DNA of 64,000 nt from Roseibacillus persicicus (GTDB lineage Bacteria; Verrucomicrobiota; Verrucomicrobiia; Verrucomicrobiales; Akkermansiaceae), in contig NZ_BMXI01000001.1 in NCBI RefSeq assembly GCF_014651675.1, positions 251,968-315,967 on the forward strand, written 5' to 3'. Under the pieces are notes generated by a model that was given only the letters and a program-made list of their open reading frames with translations, had not been told where the DNA came from and did no database searches. How positions within the stretch are numbered: position 1 is the stretch's first letter; each line of letters starts with the position of its first letter. Below are positions 11,259 to 20,632 of this stretch, in pieces. A program made the translations under genes and the position numbers.

Positions 11259-12311
11259 TTAGTGGGACCAGTCCCAAGAATCCAGGTTGCACACCGCAGC
11301 GACAAGGAGGTCGATACCACCCTGCAGGTCGGACTTATGGCACATCTCGATGACTTGGTGAATGTGGCGGGTTGGGATCGAGATTGCCCCCGCGATGGAC
11401 CCACCAGGGCTCATGCGCTGCAGCCCGGCGGTATCGGTTCCGCCTGCAGCGAGAATCTCGGGCTGCCACGTAATGGCCTCCTTACCCGCAAGATCCTTCA
11501 AGAAAGCCACCATACGACGATCACAGATTGTGGAGCTATCCATGATCTTGATGCCCACTCCTTTTCCGAGTTCCGTACAACGCTCCTGTGGCTTCGAACC
11601 CGGGACGTCGTAGGCGATGGTGGTATCGAGACCGAAGCCAAAGTCCGGCTGAATCTCAAGCGCAGAGGCATTGGCTCCGCGCAATCCGACTTCCTCCTGC
11701 ACGGTAAAAACCGCATAAAAATCGTAAGTCGGAGTCTTGTCCTGAAGGTTGCGAAGAGCCTCTACCAAAAGAAAAACTGACGCCCGGTTGTCGAGAGACT
11801 TCACGTTCACGCACTCCCCCATCTCGATGAGCTTGCGTTCCCGGGTGATGGAATCGCCCACTTCCACCAACTTGACCACTTCGCTTTTCGGCAAACCCAG
11901 ATCGATGAAAAAATCGGTGAGCTTCACATTCTTACCACGCTCTTCGGGCGACATGATGTGGATGGGTTTGGAACCCATCACGCCGATGACATCCTCACGC
12001 CCGTGGATGATGACCCGCTGCGCGGAAAGGGTCTTGGGGTCAAAACCTCCGAGGGGGTTGAATCGGACAAAACCCTTGTCGTCAATATGGGTCACAATGA
12101 AGCCAATCTCGTCCATATGCGCGGCGGCCATGGTCTTTTTCTCCGAAGAGGCCCCTTTCTTGAGAGCCACCACGTTGCCCATGGAATCGACCCGAATCTC
12201 ATCCGCCAATCCCTCGATTTCCTTCAAAACCAAATCCCTGATGGGCTTCTCAAATCCAGGAGCTCCGGGCACTTCACAAATCTTGGCGAGTAAATCTACA
12301 TTGATTGGCAT
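11259..12311 (-). CDS. M42 family metallopeptidase (glutamyl/leucyl aminopeptidase, FrvX-like)
   Basis: Cytoplasmic di-metal aminopeptidase of the tetrahedral aminopeptidase (TET) family, trimming N-terminal residues of short peptides. The 350 residues carry the family metal ligands: H65 in AAHMDEIGF, the bridging Asp in VKSLDNRASV, the catalytic Glu pair in VQEEVGLRGA, the Asp in FGLDTTIAYD and the final His in IPTRHIHQ. The N-terminal VPGAPGFEKPIRD motif is also typical. The start MPINVDLL is well placed. It is divergent from galM with under 200 bases between them. The 3' end abuts the hairpin repeat cluster, which may act as its transcript end. Confidence 0.92.
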   Translation of the reverse strand: MPINVDLLAKICEVPGAPGFEKPIRDLVLKEIEGLADEIRVDSMGNVVALKKGASSEKKTMAAAHMDEIGFIVTHIDDKGFVRFNPLGGFDPKTLSAQRVIIHGREDVIGVMGSKPIHIMSPEERGKNVKLTDFFIDLGLPKSEVVKLVEVGDSITRERKLIEMGECVNVKSLDNRASVFLLVEALRNLQDKTPTYDFYAVFTVQEEVGLRGANASALEIQPDFGFGLDTTIAYDVPGSKPQERCTELGKGVGIKIMDSSTICDRRMVAFLKDLAGKEAITWQPEILAAGGTDTAGLQRMSPGGSIAGAISIPTRHIHQVIEMCHKSDLQGGIDLLVAAVCNLDSWDWSH

Positions 12312-12504
12312 CGAGGGAAGCTAGCAGGCGAAGCAGAACACTCAAGGCTTCATAATCGACTTTCTGACGAAAATTAAACCTTATCGACACGTCACCGCAT
12401 TGAGAAATTCTCCTATTGTTTCGCGAAACGATCCTTGGATACTCTCGGGCTCGAACCCGCCTCGGCGACTTGAACGTCGAGCTCACCTCAAAAGACCTCC
12501 CATT

Positions 12505-13542
12505 GTGGAAATATACGGAAAACTCAGTGACGGACGTGAAGTCAAAATCTTCACCTTGCAGAATAAGAACGGCATGATCGCCAAGGTCTCGGAATTCGGG
12601 GCCATTCTCACCAATTTGATGGTCCCTGACCGGAATGGTCAGGTGCAGGATCTGACGCATGGATATGATGACCTGGCTGGCTGGGAGTCTAACAATTCTT
12701 ACTTTGGATCCACCGTCGGCCGCTTCGGCAACCGCATCGCCAATGGAAAGTTCACGCTCGATGGAGAAACCTACCAGTTGGCGACCAACAACGACCCCGG
12801 CGGACTCCCCTGCCACCTCCATGGGGGTCTCGCGGGTTTCGACAAGGTCCTGTGGAAGGGCGAGCTCAACGGGCAAGAAGTCAAACTGACCTATGTCTCC
12901 AAGGACGGCGAAGAGGGCTATCCCGGCGAGCTGACGGTGACTATCACCTACAGCCTGAACGACGACAATGAACTGACTTGGAGCGCGGAAGCAACCACCA
13001 ATCGGGCAACTCCGGTCAATATTGTGCACCACTCCTATTGGAATCTATCAGGCGACCCGACGACCTCGATCAATGACCATCTATTGACTCTGAATGCCGA
13101 TCGCTACCTCCCCACCAATGCGGGGCTCATTCCCACTGGGGAAATTCGCTCCGTTGATGAAACCCCCATGGATTTTCGTGAGCCAACCGAAATCGGGGTT
13201 CGCGTGGAGACCCCATACGAGTGCCTCCTGTTTGGCGGAGGCTATGATCATGCCTGGGTCTTGAATGAAGACGGAATGCGATTGGCCGCAAAAGTGGAAG
13301 ACCCGAAGACGGGCCGCACACTCGAACTCTTCACCGATCAACCGGCGGTTCAATTTTACGGAGGGAACTTCCTCGATGGTCAAACTGCGGGCAAAAATGG
13401 TCTCAAGTATGAAAAACGCACCGGATTGTGCCTGGAGACAGAGCTCTTTCCAGACGGTCCCAACCAACCTTCCTTTCCCAATTGCATCCTGCGGCCTGGC
13501 GAGACCTATCGCCACACCATGATTCATCGGTTTGGCTGGTGA
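12505..13542 (+). CDS. galM: Aldose 1-epimerase (galactose mutarotase)
   Basis: Interconverts alpha and beta anomers of galactose and other aldoses. The beta-supersandwich signature is clear: FGAILTNLMVPDRNG near the N-terminus, NRIANGKFTLDG, the substrate-binding His in LHGGLAGFDKVLW, the catalytic His in NIVHHSYWNLSG, and the catalytic Glu in CLETELFPDGPNQPSFP. I chose the GTG at 12505 (protein begins EIYGKLSDGREV, 345 residues) because this matches the usual family N-terminus. An upstream in-frame ATG at 12400 would add 35 Arg-rich residues with no counterpart in the family. A strong terminator follows at 13601. No galactose-operon partners adjoin it. Confidence 0.92.
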   Translation: MEIYGKLSDGREVKIFTLQNKNGMIAKVSEFGAILTNLMVPDRNGQVQDLTHGYDDLAGWESNNSYFGSTVGRFGNRIANGKFTLDGETYQLATNNDPGGLPCHLHGGLAGFDKVLWKGELNGQEVKLTYVSKDGEEGYPGELTVTITYSLNDDNELTWSAEATTNRATPVNIVHHSYWNLSGDPTTSINDHLLTLNADRYLPTNAGLIPTGEIRSVDETPMDFREPTEIGVRVETPYECLLFGGGYDHAWVLNEDGMRLAAKVEDPKTGRTLELFTDQPAVQFYGGNFLDGQTAGKNGLKYEKRTGLCLETELFPDGPNQPSFPNCILRPGETYRHTMIHRFGW

Positions 13543-13600
13543 CTTGTCACTTCCCCCCAGAAGCTTTGCCGCTTCAATCACCTCCCTGTTCTCGTTCTCA

Positions 13601-13630
13601 CCCCTGGCTCTGATGAGCTGGGGGTTTTTT
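13601..13630 (+). terminator. Rho-independent terminator after galM
   Basis: CCCCTGGCTC pairs with GAGCTGGGGG across a TGAT loop (10 pairs, two of them G-T) and is followed directly by a run of T. It lies 58 bases after the galM stop. Confidence 0.8.
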
Positions 13631-13803
13631 GTTGTTTCCTTACAAAAGTGTACAGAAACCCACCGGGCGATTGTTTGGAAGATAGCAGAACCGCAGCCCG
13701 TTCAAGACGACAATCCACCCGAACATATAGGTCAATCTCGGTAACTTTTCTTTCAAAAAATTCTATGAAATCTGCAGTTTCCATGACTCTCAATATTTAC
13801 AAA

Positions 13804-14463
13804 ATGAAAGCATTACTGATTTTACCTCTTCTCGCTTCGACAGCTTTCTCCAGTGCTGCAGTCACCTACAACTTTACCAACAGTGGAAACTTCGATGGAG
13901 ATGGAAATGGCGAGTCGTGGGAGGTGGCGGACTCCGTCGATCCCAGCGTCCTCGTAACCCTCACAACTGTTGATATATTGGGATACCAAGGCGCAGGAAC
14001 AAGCTTGGCATCGGAGGGGGGAAGTCACACTACGAACGTCAATAACGGCAACACCCTGGGTGTCAATTCTCAGGATGACCCAGGGGTGAGCGGGGAAAAC
14101 TCAAACTTCAATCCAGGCGAGGCATGGATTATTTCCTTTAATTCTTCCATTCAATTCAACGATATCGACTTTTCCGGTTGGAATGGCAGCGACGGAGGAG
14201 AAATCACTATCTCGGCAGCAGGAATCACAGATATCGTAATCGGCGGAAACGACATCGATGATAGCGACGACACTTATAGCTTCACCGCCCCCGAAACGAT
14301 TGCAGCCAACACCCCCGTGACCATTGCTATGACGAACATCACAGGGGAAGACGGAATCCGAATTTCAAACTTCACTGTCACCGCAATCCCCGAGCCCAGC
14401 TCCCTTCTTTTGGTCCTGCTCGGCTCCAGCGCTTTCGGTCTTTGCCGGAAACGCCATACCTAG
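13804..14463 (+). CDS. PEP-CTERM sorted secreted protein
   Basis: Exported protein of unknown function with a cell-envelope sorting tail. From the ATG at 13804 it has a Sec signal (KALLILPLLASTAFSSAAV) and a mature domain of about 170 residues rich in Gly, Asp, Ser and Thr. The tail IPEPSSLLLVLLGSSAFGLCRKR is a PEP motif, hydrophobic helix and basic end, recognised by exosortase. Earlier in-frame ATG codons (13765, 13783) would put residues before the signal, so 13804 is preferred. The mature domain is clearly related to the first 200 residues of the next gene: both have TTVDI, then ALGVNS or TLGVNS, then NPGEAW and a following sandwich-type domain, suggesting local duplication. PEP-CTERM proteins usually join the extracellular matrix. 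Confidence 0.8.
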   Translation: MKALLILPLLASTAFSSAAVTYNFTNSGNFDGDGNGESWEVADSVDPSVLVTLTTVDILGYQGAGTSLASEGGSHTTNVNNGNTLGVNSQDDPGVSGENSNFNPGEAWIISFNSSIQFNDIDFSGWNGSDGGEITISAAGITDIVIGGNDIDDSDDTYSFTAPETIAANTPVTIAMTNITGEDGIRISNFTVTAIPEPSSLLLVLLGSSAFGLCRKRHT

Positions 14464-14527
14464 CCCCAGTCAGACACCCCGAGGCGAAGCCCTTTCAGCT
14501 CTTCCTCTTTCACCCCGAAAAACAACC

Positions 14528-16723
14528 ATGAAACCAACAGGAACCTCACGCTTTCTTCTTCTAGCAACCAGCTCAGTTGTCTTCTCTTCCAGCCTCCCCG
14601 GTGAAGTCACCTTCGAATTTCCGAATGGGAATCACTTCGATTCTGCGGGCATCGGAGCCAATGCAACGCTCTTGGATCCAGTAACAAACTCCAACGCCAT
14701 CCTCACGACAGTCGACATTAAGGGACAAGACGGCAGCCTGGCTTCATCCGGCGACCCTGACACCAACCACCTCACCAATAGCACTGGCAACAACGCCCTT
14801 GGTGTCAATTCGAACCTGAATCCGGGAGGCTACTCGAACCAATCCCGTGACTTTAATCCCGGGGAGGCCTGGACATTTAGCTTCAATGTCGAAGTGAAGT
14901 TGGAAGAGCTTGATTTCGCAGGCTGGACTGGACCAGCGGAAATCACCCTTTCCTCCTCCGCCTTCACCAATATCGTCTTCAACGACGACGGCACCGCAGA
15001 AGGAACCCTCGACCTCGGTTCCACTGTCGTTCCCCCCAATACTCCCATCACGATGGAGATGACCAGCGACGACACCGAAGGAAATGATACCGGGGTGAGG
15101 CTGTCTTATCTCAAGGTCTCAGCCAGTGCCCCTCCCTCGGATGGAGCCAACCTCACATACAATGGCGGAGACGGAGGAGCCTGGGATACCGCAACTGCAA
15201 ACTTTCTAAACGAAAGCACTCCGAGTGTATTTGCAACGGGCGACAACGTCACCTTCGATTCGTCTGCAGAAGTCGTGCTGACAAACGCCGGCATCGTGGC
15301 AGGGGCTCTGCATACGACTCACGACAGCGGCACGGTAACCTTTTCAGGAGGCCTCTTGACCGCCGATTCACTCAACGTCTCGGGCTTCGGTGCCGTGGCG
15401 TTGGAGAATGATTCTTTGTTCGAGATCACCGTAGTGGCAGGAGGAATCCTGGAAGTCCGCGACGGAGGGGTGCTCACCACTGACTCTCTCGCCCTTTCGG
15501 AAAACAGCGAAGTCAACATTCTAACAGGAGGACAAATGTTGGTTAACGGAGTCACCGTCCTGGGTGACCAAGGCACACTCCTCAATGTGGAAGAGTCCCT
15601 CACTCTCGGTAACGTTACCAATGACATTCCCAGCAATTTTTTCATCAAAGATGGAGCTGGCACTCTCTTCTTGGACGACGGGCTGGGCTCGCAAACAACG
15701 GGGCCTGTCGCTCTCTGGATCGATGAAGGAACAGTGGTGGCCACTGGCACGGGGGGAGGCAAGCAGATCAACATCAGCGGCGATACAACCTTTGAAGGCC
15801 AACTGGTTCTCGATGGACCCCAGCTGATGGTTCACGCTTCCATTATCGATGGCAGCGGCTCGATCCTAATCCAGTCCCCTTCCACGATCAAATCACGGCT
15901 CAATCAAGGGGCAGTCACCCTGGACGTCCCTATCCTGCTGGAATCCCCCCTCACCTTGGAAGCTCAAAGCGGGAACAACCAGGTGAACTGCACCCAGCCA
16001 ATCAGCGGGGAATCAAGCCTGGTCAAAGCGGGAAATGGAATTGTCCGCCTGACTGGATTCAATAGCTATACGGGTGACACCAGCATCACGGCGGGAACCT
16101 TGCTGCTCAGCGAAGCCTATCTAACAGATACTGCTGCGGTTTCCATCGAGGGCAATGGACAGCTCGAGCTGGAACACGGCCTGGGAGACACCGTGGACAC
16201 CCTCTTCATCAATCAGGTGCAAATGCCAGCGGGAACCTATGGTAGCCCGGACGTCACAGCCGTGACGCTGGATAACGTGAACGACACTTACTTCAACGGC
16301 ACCGGCTACTTGATCGTGACCAATGGCCCCGTGGCCACGGATTACGACAACTGGGCTGCGGGCTTCAGCTTGGTTGGAGGGATGATGGATGATGATGACT
16401 CCGATGGAGTGAGCAATGGCGATGAATATGCCTTTGGGCTCGAACCAACAAACCCAGCATCGGTGAACGCTATCAGTGCGCCTCTAAATGCATCTGCGGG
16501 GACCTTCAGCTTTACTCGACGCAATCCGGCAAGATTCGCCACCGGTCTCACATACACTTACGCCTACTCGACGACTCTCGATGCCGATTGGACGGACTTC
16601 ACCTTGGATGCTGAGACGGGAGAACTCGCTGATGAGGGAGATCCCACCCAGACAGTCACGGTCACTCTGCCGCCCTCACTCTTGGGCAACGACAAACTCT
16701 TTGTTCGAGTCACTGCCCAGTAA
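14528..16723 (+). CDS. Large secreted protein with autotransporter-type beta-helix repeat
   Basis: Predicted extracellular surface protein of 731 residues. A Sec signal (FLLLATSSVVFSSSLPGE) leads into a 200-residue domain paralogous to the upstream PEP-CTERM protein. A Thr/Gly/Val-rich parallel beta-helix region follows (about 200-560), including the autotransporter-associated repeat SLVKAGNGIVRLTGFNSYTG near 500. The C-terminal module begins YDNWAAGF, carries a calcium-loop-like DDDDSDGVSNGDEYAFGLEP at about 615-635, and ends in a beta-sandwich finishing LFVRVTAQ. The same C-terminal module occurs in the protein at 20633. It has no PEP-CTERM tail, unlike its neighbour, so the C-terminal module may be its own export or anchoring signal. 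Likely role: adhesion or glycan binding; not established. Confidence 0.72.
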   Translation: MKPTGTSRFLLLATSSVVFSSSLPGEVTFEFPNGNHFDSAGIGANATLLDPVTNSNAILTTVDIKGQDGSLASSGDPDTNHLTNSTGNNALGVNSNLNPGGYSNQSRDFNPGEAWTFSFNVEVKLEELDFAGWTGPAEITLSSSAFTNIVFNDDGTAEGTLDLGSTVVPPNTPITMEMTSDDTEGNDTGVRLSYLKVSASAPPSDGANLTYNGGDGGAWDTATANFLNESTPSVFATGDNVTFDSSAEVVLTNAGIVAGALHTTHDSGTVTFSGGLLTADSLNVSGFGAVALENDSLFEITVVAGGILEVRDGGVLTTDSLALSENSEVNILTGGQMLVNGVTVLGDQGTLLNVEESLTLGNVTNDIPSNFFIKDGAGTLFLDDGLGSQTTGPVALWIDEGTVVATGTGGGKQINISGDTTFEGQLVLDGPQLMVHASIIDGSGSILIQSPSTIKSRLNQGAVTLDVPILLESPLTLEAQSGNNQVNCTQPISGESSLVKAGNGIVRLTGFNSYTGDTSITAGTLLLSEAYLTDTAAVSIEGNGQLELEHGLGDTVDTLFINQVQMPAGTYGSPDVTAVTLDNVNDTYFNGTGYLIVTNGPVATDYDNWAAGFSLVGGMMDDDDSDGVSNGDEYAFGLEPTNPASVNAISAPLNASAGTFSFTRRNPARFATGLTYTYAYSTTLDADWTDFTLDAETGELADEGDPTQTVTVTLPPSLLGNDKLFVRVTAQ

Positions 16724-16747
16724 GTTTTTTCCCAAACTCATCTCCCT

Positions 16748-18154
16748 GTGCCCCGCATCCCATCGCCTCAAACCAGCATCAGAGCTCTTCTTCGTCGGGA
16801 CTGGAGACTCCCCGCGCTGGTGTTTTCACTCGCTGCACTTTTACTCCCCGAAGCGTCTCAAGCCGAACTCATTGAAGTCTCGCGGGGACCGGGCAAATCT
16901 TGGAAAGAGCTGCCCACCCGCACTCTGGCCGACCTCCCGGCTTTGGCCCCTGATGGAAAGACTGGGGCTTTTGGAGGCTTGGTGGTTGCGACTCCCCGTC
17001 CGAGCGGTTTCTTCTCCACCACCTTTGCCAATGGCCGCTGGTGGCTGGTCGACCCCGAGGGCTTTCCTTTTCTCAATCGCGGAGTCACCTCTATCAAGGA
17101 GACCAAAACCAAGTCGGCTCGAGAGGAGCTCAAAAGACGTTTCGAAAACCCCGAGGGATGGGCCAAGGAAACCAAAGCCCTGTTGAAAGAGCACGGCTTC
17201 AACGGTCTCGGGCCCTGGTGCGATGAAGACGTCTTGCAGCCCGCCCAGTCCGGGCTCCCCTACACCAAGCTCTGGAACTTCATGTCTGCTTATGGGAAAA
17301 AGCGCGGGGGAACTTTCCAAAAATCCGGGCACCGTGGTTATCCCGGAGACTGCCCCTTCATCTTTGACCCCGAGTTCAAAGACTTCTGCGATCAACATGC
17401 AGCCCAATTGGCGGCAACCAAGGATGACCCCTGGCTGCTGGGCCACTTCACTGACAATGAGTTGCCCTGGAACATCAAGATGCTGGATCGCTACTTGGCT
17501 TTGCCAGACAAGGACCCGGGCCATCAGGCAGCGATGAAGTGGTTGCAGGACGAGGGCATCTCCAAGCCGTTCACTGAAAAAAACCGGGGCGACTTCGTGG
17601 GCTATGCCGCCGGGGTCTACTTCCAGACGGTCTGCGACGCGATTCGCAAGCACGACCCCAACCACCTCATCCTCGGATCGCGCTTTCACGGATCGGGTCT
17701 GCGGGTTCCCCAGCTCTTTGAAGCAGCGGGCCGCCACCTCGACGTCATCAGCGTGAACTACTATCATGCGTGGACCCCCGAGCAGGACAGACTGAAAGCC
17801 TGGTCGGAGAAAGCCGGCAAACCCATCCTGATCACAGAGTGGTATGCCAAAGGGGTCGATAGTGGAATGGGCAATACTTCCGGGGCTGGCTGGCTGGTGA
17901 AAACCCAAGAGGACCGAGCCGCGTTCTATCAGAATTTCACTCTCGGGCTACTGGAATCCAAAGTGTGTGTCGGTTGGCATTGGTTCCGCTACTCGGACAA
18001 CGACCCCAATCAGAAAGGCGTCGACCCCTCCAATCTGGACGCCAACAAAGGAATCGTGACCAGTCACTACGAACCCTACCAAGCTCTCCTTGATGCCATG
18101 AAGGCGGTCAACACCCGCACCTACCGCATCGCCGACTACTTTGATCAAAACTAA
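16748..18154 (+). CDS. Secreted GH-A clan glycoside hydrolase, GH50 agarase-like
   Basis: Probable exported polysaccharide hydrolase. From a GTG start there is a long Arg-containing signal sequence (hydrophobic core ALVFSLAALLLPEASQAE). The mature protein has the agarase-type opening GRWWLVDPEGFPFLNRGV near residue 97 and a TIM-barrel sequence. Two candidate acids stand at the expected strand ends: E238 in FTDNELPW (acid/base) and E364 in ILITEWYAKG (nucleophile). This pairing fits clan GH-A, and the N-terminal motif points to GH50-like enzymes; substrate specificity cannot be read from the sequence. The next gene starts on the base after the TAA, so the hydrolase and the esterase-sulfatase are co-transcribed and probably act on one glycan, perhaps a sulfated algal galactan. 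Confidence 0.7.
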   Translation: MPRIPSPQTSIRALLRRDWRLPALVFSLAALLLPEASQAELIEVSRGPGKSWKELPTRTLADLPALAPDGKTGAFGGLVVATPRPSGFFSTTFANGRWWLVDPEGFPFLNRGVTSIKETKTKSAREELKRRFENPEGWAKETKALLKEHGFNGLGPWCDEDVLQPAQSGLPYTKLWNFMSAYGKKRGGTFQKSGHRGYPGDCPFIFDPEFKDFCDQHAAQLAATKDDPWLLGHFTDNELPWNIKMLDRYLALPDKDPGHQAAMKWLQDEGISKPFTEKNRGDFVGYAAGVYFQTVCDAIRKHDPNHLILGSRFHGSGLRVPQLFEAAGRHLDVISVNYYHAWTPEQDRLKAWSEKAGKPILITEWYAKGVDSGMGNTSGAGWLVKTQEDRAAFYQNFTLGLLESKVCVGWHWFRYSDNDPNQKGVDPSNLDANKGIVTSHYEPYQALLDAMKAVNTRTYRIADYFDQN

Positions 18155-20602
18155 ATGAAGCGCACCCCATCCGCCTATCTGGCCCCATTGCTCCTGCTCC
18201 TATTGAGCCCTCTCTCCTTGGCCAAAGACCCTCCGGCAGAGGCGCCGCCGGGAGTCGAGATTCAGCGCGACCTTTCGTTTCTCAGTCCCGATCGGGAGGA
18301 AAAGCTCGATCTCTATCAACCGGAAAACCACACCGCGGACGAGCGTCTGCCCGCGGTGGTCATCATCCATGGCGGAGGCTGGACCAGCGGCGACAAGAAC
18401 CGGATGCGGGAATACGTCACAGGCACTTCCTTGGCCAAGGAGGGCTATCTCGCCATCAGCATCAATTACGAAACTCGCGCGGGCAAGCGCTGGCCTAACA
18501 ACCTGCATGACTGCAAAAATGCAGTGCGATGGCTTCGCAAAAATGCCGACACCCTCGGCGTGGATTCCGACCGCATCGGCGTCATTGGAGGTTCGGCGGG
18601 AGGACATCTCGCGCTCATGGTGGCTTACACCGGCGACCACCCCAAGCTGAGCCCCACCACCCCCTACCCCGGGATCTCGGACAAGGTGAGTGCCTGCGTG
18701 GACATGTATGGCATCACCAACTTGCTCACCCGCCAATACACTGAGAAAGACGGCACCCCCAACGGCAAGCTGAAGGGTCATCGTCTTTTCAAAGAAGAGC
18801 GAGAAGAAGCGCCCGCCAAATGGCGCAATGCCTCGCCCGTGAACTACATCAACGCCCAGACGCCCCCCACCCTCATCTTTCACGGCACTGAGGACGCAAC
18901 CGTGGACCGCGATCAATCGAAAGAGCTTCACGCCCTTTTGCAAAAAACAGGAGTCGATTCCACCCTGCGGATGATCGAGGGAGCGGACCATGCCTGGCCA
19001 CTCCAGACCAAAGACTTCGATCTACGGGGCGAGATGGTTGCCTTCTTCGACAAGCACTTGAAAAAGGCTCTCGTTGAAAAAGCCACCAGTCTGCGTCCAG
19101 CTAACAACTCGAAAAAGCCAAACGTCCTTTTCATCTCCGTCGACGATTTGAACGACTGGGAGGGAGCACTCGACGGCCACCCCCAGGCCCAAACTCCCCA
19201 CATGGATCGCCTTTTCCAACAAGGAACTCTCTTCACCAATGCCCACTGCTCGCAGGCGGTATGCACCGCCTCCCGCAACTCCTTACTCAGTGGTCTCCAC
19301 CCCAGCAATTCCGGCTGGTATAGCTCCACCACCTCGATGCGCAAAAGCTACGAGAAGGTGATGGGCGACCACAAAATGCTCCCGCAACATTTCCGCGACA
19401 ACGGCTATCACACGATGGCGGTGGGCAAGGTTTTTCATCAGGGAACTTCTGACTACAAAGAACGCACCAAGGACTTTTGGGACGAGACTGGACCAAAATA
19501 CAAAATCCCCAAAGAGCTACTCGAGCGTGGTGACGGTTACGGCGGAAAGCACTTCTATCCTTTCCCCAAACAGGGCAGCCAAATCAGTCGGCACTACGGC
19601 AAGAAATACGAGGACGGCAACTCCCTCGCCTGCGGCCCGCTCGATCGCGACGATATGCCCGAGGGCAAAATGTTCGACGAAATCATCGCCGAATGGGCCG
19701 TTGAGCAGTTGGAGAAGGAACAGAGTGAGCCTTTCTTTTTGGCGGTGGGATTTGTCCGCCCCCACGCCCCCTTCACCGCTCCCCGCGAATTTTTCAAGCC
19801 CTACGAAAACCTCGAAATCAAAGTCCCCCACATCCCGGCGGACGAGATGAGCGACATTCCCCTGATGGGCAAGTCTATCGCCCACGGTCGCCTGCCCGGT
19901 GGAGATCATCAGGCCGTCATCAACCTGAGCGACACCTATTGGAAGGAGATGGTCACCAGCTATCTGGCCTGTGTCTCCTTCGTTGACGCCCAGATTGGCA
20001 AAGTGATCGAGGCCCTCGAAGCCAGCCCCCATCGCGAGAACACCATCATTGTCCTATGGTCCGATCACGGGCAACACCTCGGCGAGAAAAAGCATTGGCG
20101 AAAGCAAAGCCTCTGGGAAGAGTCGACCCGCGTGCCTCTCTTTTTCAAAGCTCCCGGGACCACTAGTCCTGCCACCAAGAGCCCGCAAGTGGTCAGCCTG
20201 TTAGATATCTACCCCACGTTGGTTGAGCTCTGCGACCTCCCGCAGGCCCCCAAGCTGGACGGAGAGTCTCTCTTGCCATTGCTCAAAGATCCCTCGGCAA
20301 GCCGCGAGACTCCCGTGCTGCAGAGTTGGTACTATGGCAATTATGCCGTCCGTAGCAACGACTGGCGCTACATCCAGTATCGCGACGGTTCGGAAGAACT
20401 CTACGATCACCGTAAGGACCCGGGCGAACATCACAACCTCGCCCAGGATTCCCGCTACACTCACATCATCGCCGAGCACCAAAAGTGGATTCCCAAGAAC
20501 GGAGCCCTTCCCGCCGGAAGCGACAGTTGGAAGGGTGACAAACTCGACCGCCGAATCGAGGAATGGAAAGAGAACGACTCCCTTCCCGATTGGCTCAAAT
20601 AG
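18155..20602 (+). CDS. Esterase-sulfatase fusion protein (alpha/beta hydrolase plus type I sulfatase)
   Basis: A two-enzyme secreted protein of 815 residues. After a Sec signal (LAPLLLLLLSPLSLAK), residues about 28-305 form an alpha/beta hydrolase of the carbohydrate-esterase/BD-FAE type: oxyanion HGGGW near 72, nucleophile Ser147 in GGSAGG, a late Asp in GTEDATVDRD and His in EGADHAWPL. Residues about 320-815 are an iduronate-2-sulfatase-like type I sulfatase with FISVDDLNDW metal ligands and C370-T-A-S-R, the formylglycine site. WSDHGQHLGEKKHW and a typical C-terminal SNDWRYIQYRDGSEELYDH also occur. The product should remove ester groups (acetyl or feruloyl) and sulfate from the same polysaccharide. 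The cysteine must be matured by a formylglycine-generating enzyme, not present in this window. Confidence 0.88.
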   Translation: MKRTPSAYLAPLLLLLLSPLSLAKDPPAEAPPGVEIQRDLSFLSPDREEKLDLYQPENHTADERLPAVVIIHGGGWTSGDKNRMREYVTGTSLAKEGYLAISINYETRAGKRWPNNLHDCKNAVRWLRKNADTLGVDSDRIGVIGGSAGGHLALMVAYTGDHPKLSPTTPYPGISDKVSACVDMYGITNLLTRQYTEKDGTPNGKLKGHRLFKEEREEAPAKWRNASPVNYINAQTPPTLIFHGTEDATVDRDQSKELHALLQKTGVDSTLRMIEGADHAWPLQTKDFDLRGEMVAFFDKHLKKALVEKATSLRPANNSKKPNVLFISVDDLNDWEGALDGHPQAQTPHMDRLFQQGTLFTNAHCSQAVCTASRNSLLSGLHPSNSGWYSSTTSMRKSYEKVMGDHKMLPQHFRDNGYHTMAVGKVFHQGTSDYKERTKDFWDETGPKYKIPKELLERGDGYGGKHFYPFPKQGSQISRHYGKKYEDGNSLACGPLDRDDMPEGKMFDEIIAEWAVEQLEKEQSEPFFLAVGFVRPHAPFTAPREFFKPYENLEIKVPHIPADEMSDIPLMGKSIAHGRLPGGDHQAVINLSDTYWKEMVTSYLACVSFVDAQIGKVIEALEASPHRENTIIVLWSDHGQHLGEKKHWRKQSLWEESTRVPLFFKAPGTTSPATKSPQVVSLLDIYPTLVELCDLPQAPKLDGESLLPLLKDPSASRETPVLQSWYYGNYAVRSNDWRYIQYRDGSEELYDHRKDPGEHHNLAQDSRYTHIIAEHQKWIPKNGALPAGSDSWKGDKLDRRIEEWKENDSLPDWLK

Positions 20603-20632
20603 GCACTCCCCCAATTCTAACAATTTTATATT

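Noticed and set aside
10920-11404. Several overlapping frames of 75-184 residues after glnD
   Set aside because: They read through hairpin repeats in many frames and yield repeated artefact peptides such as VHEQ and MDRN.
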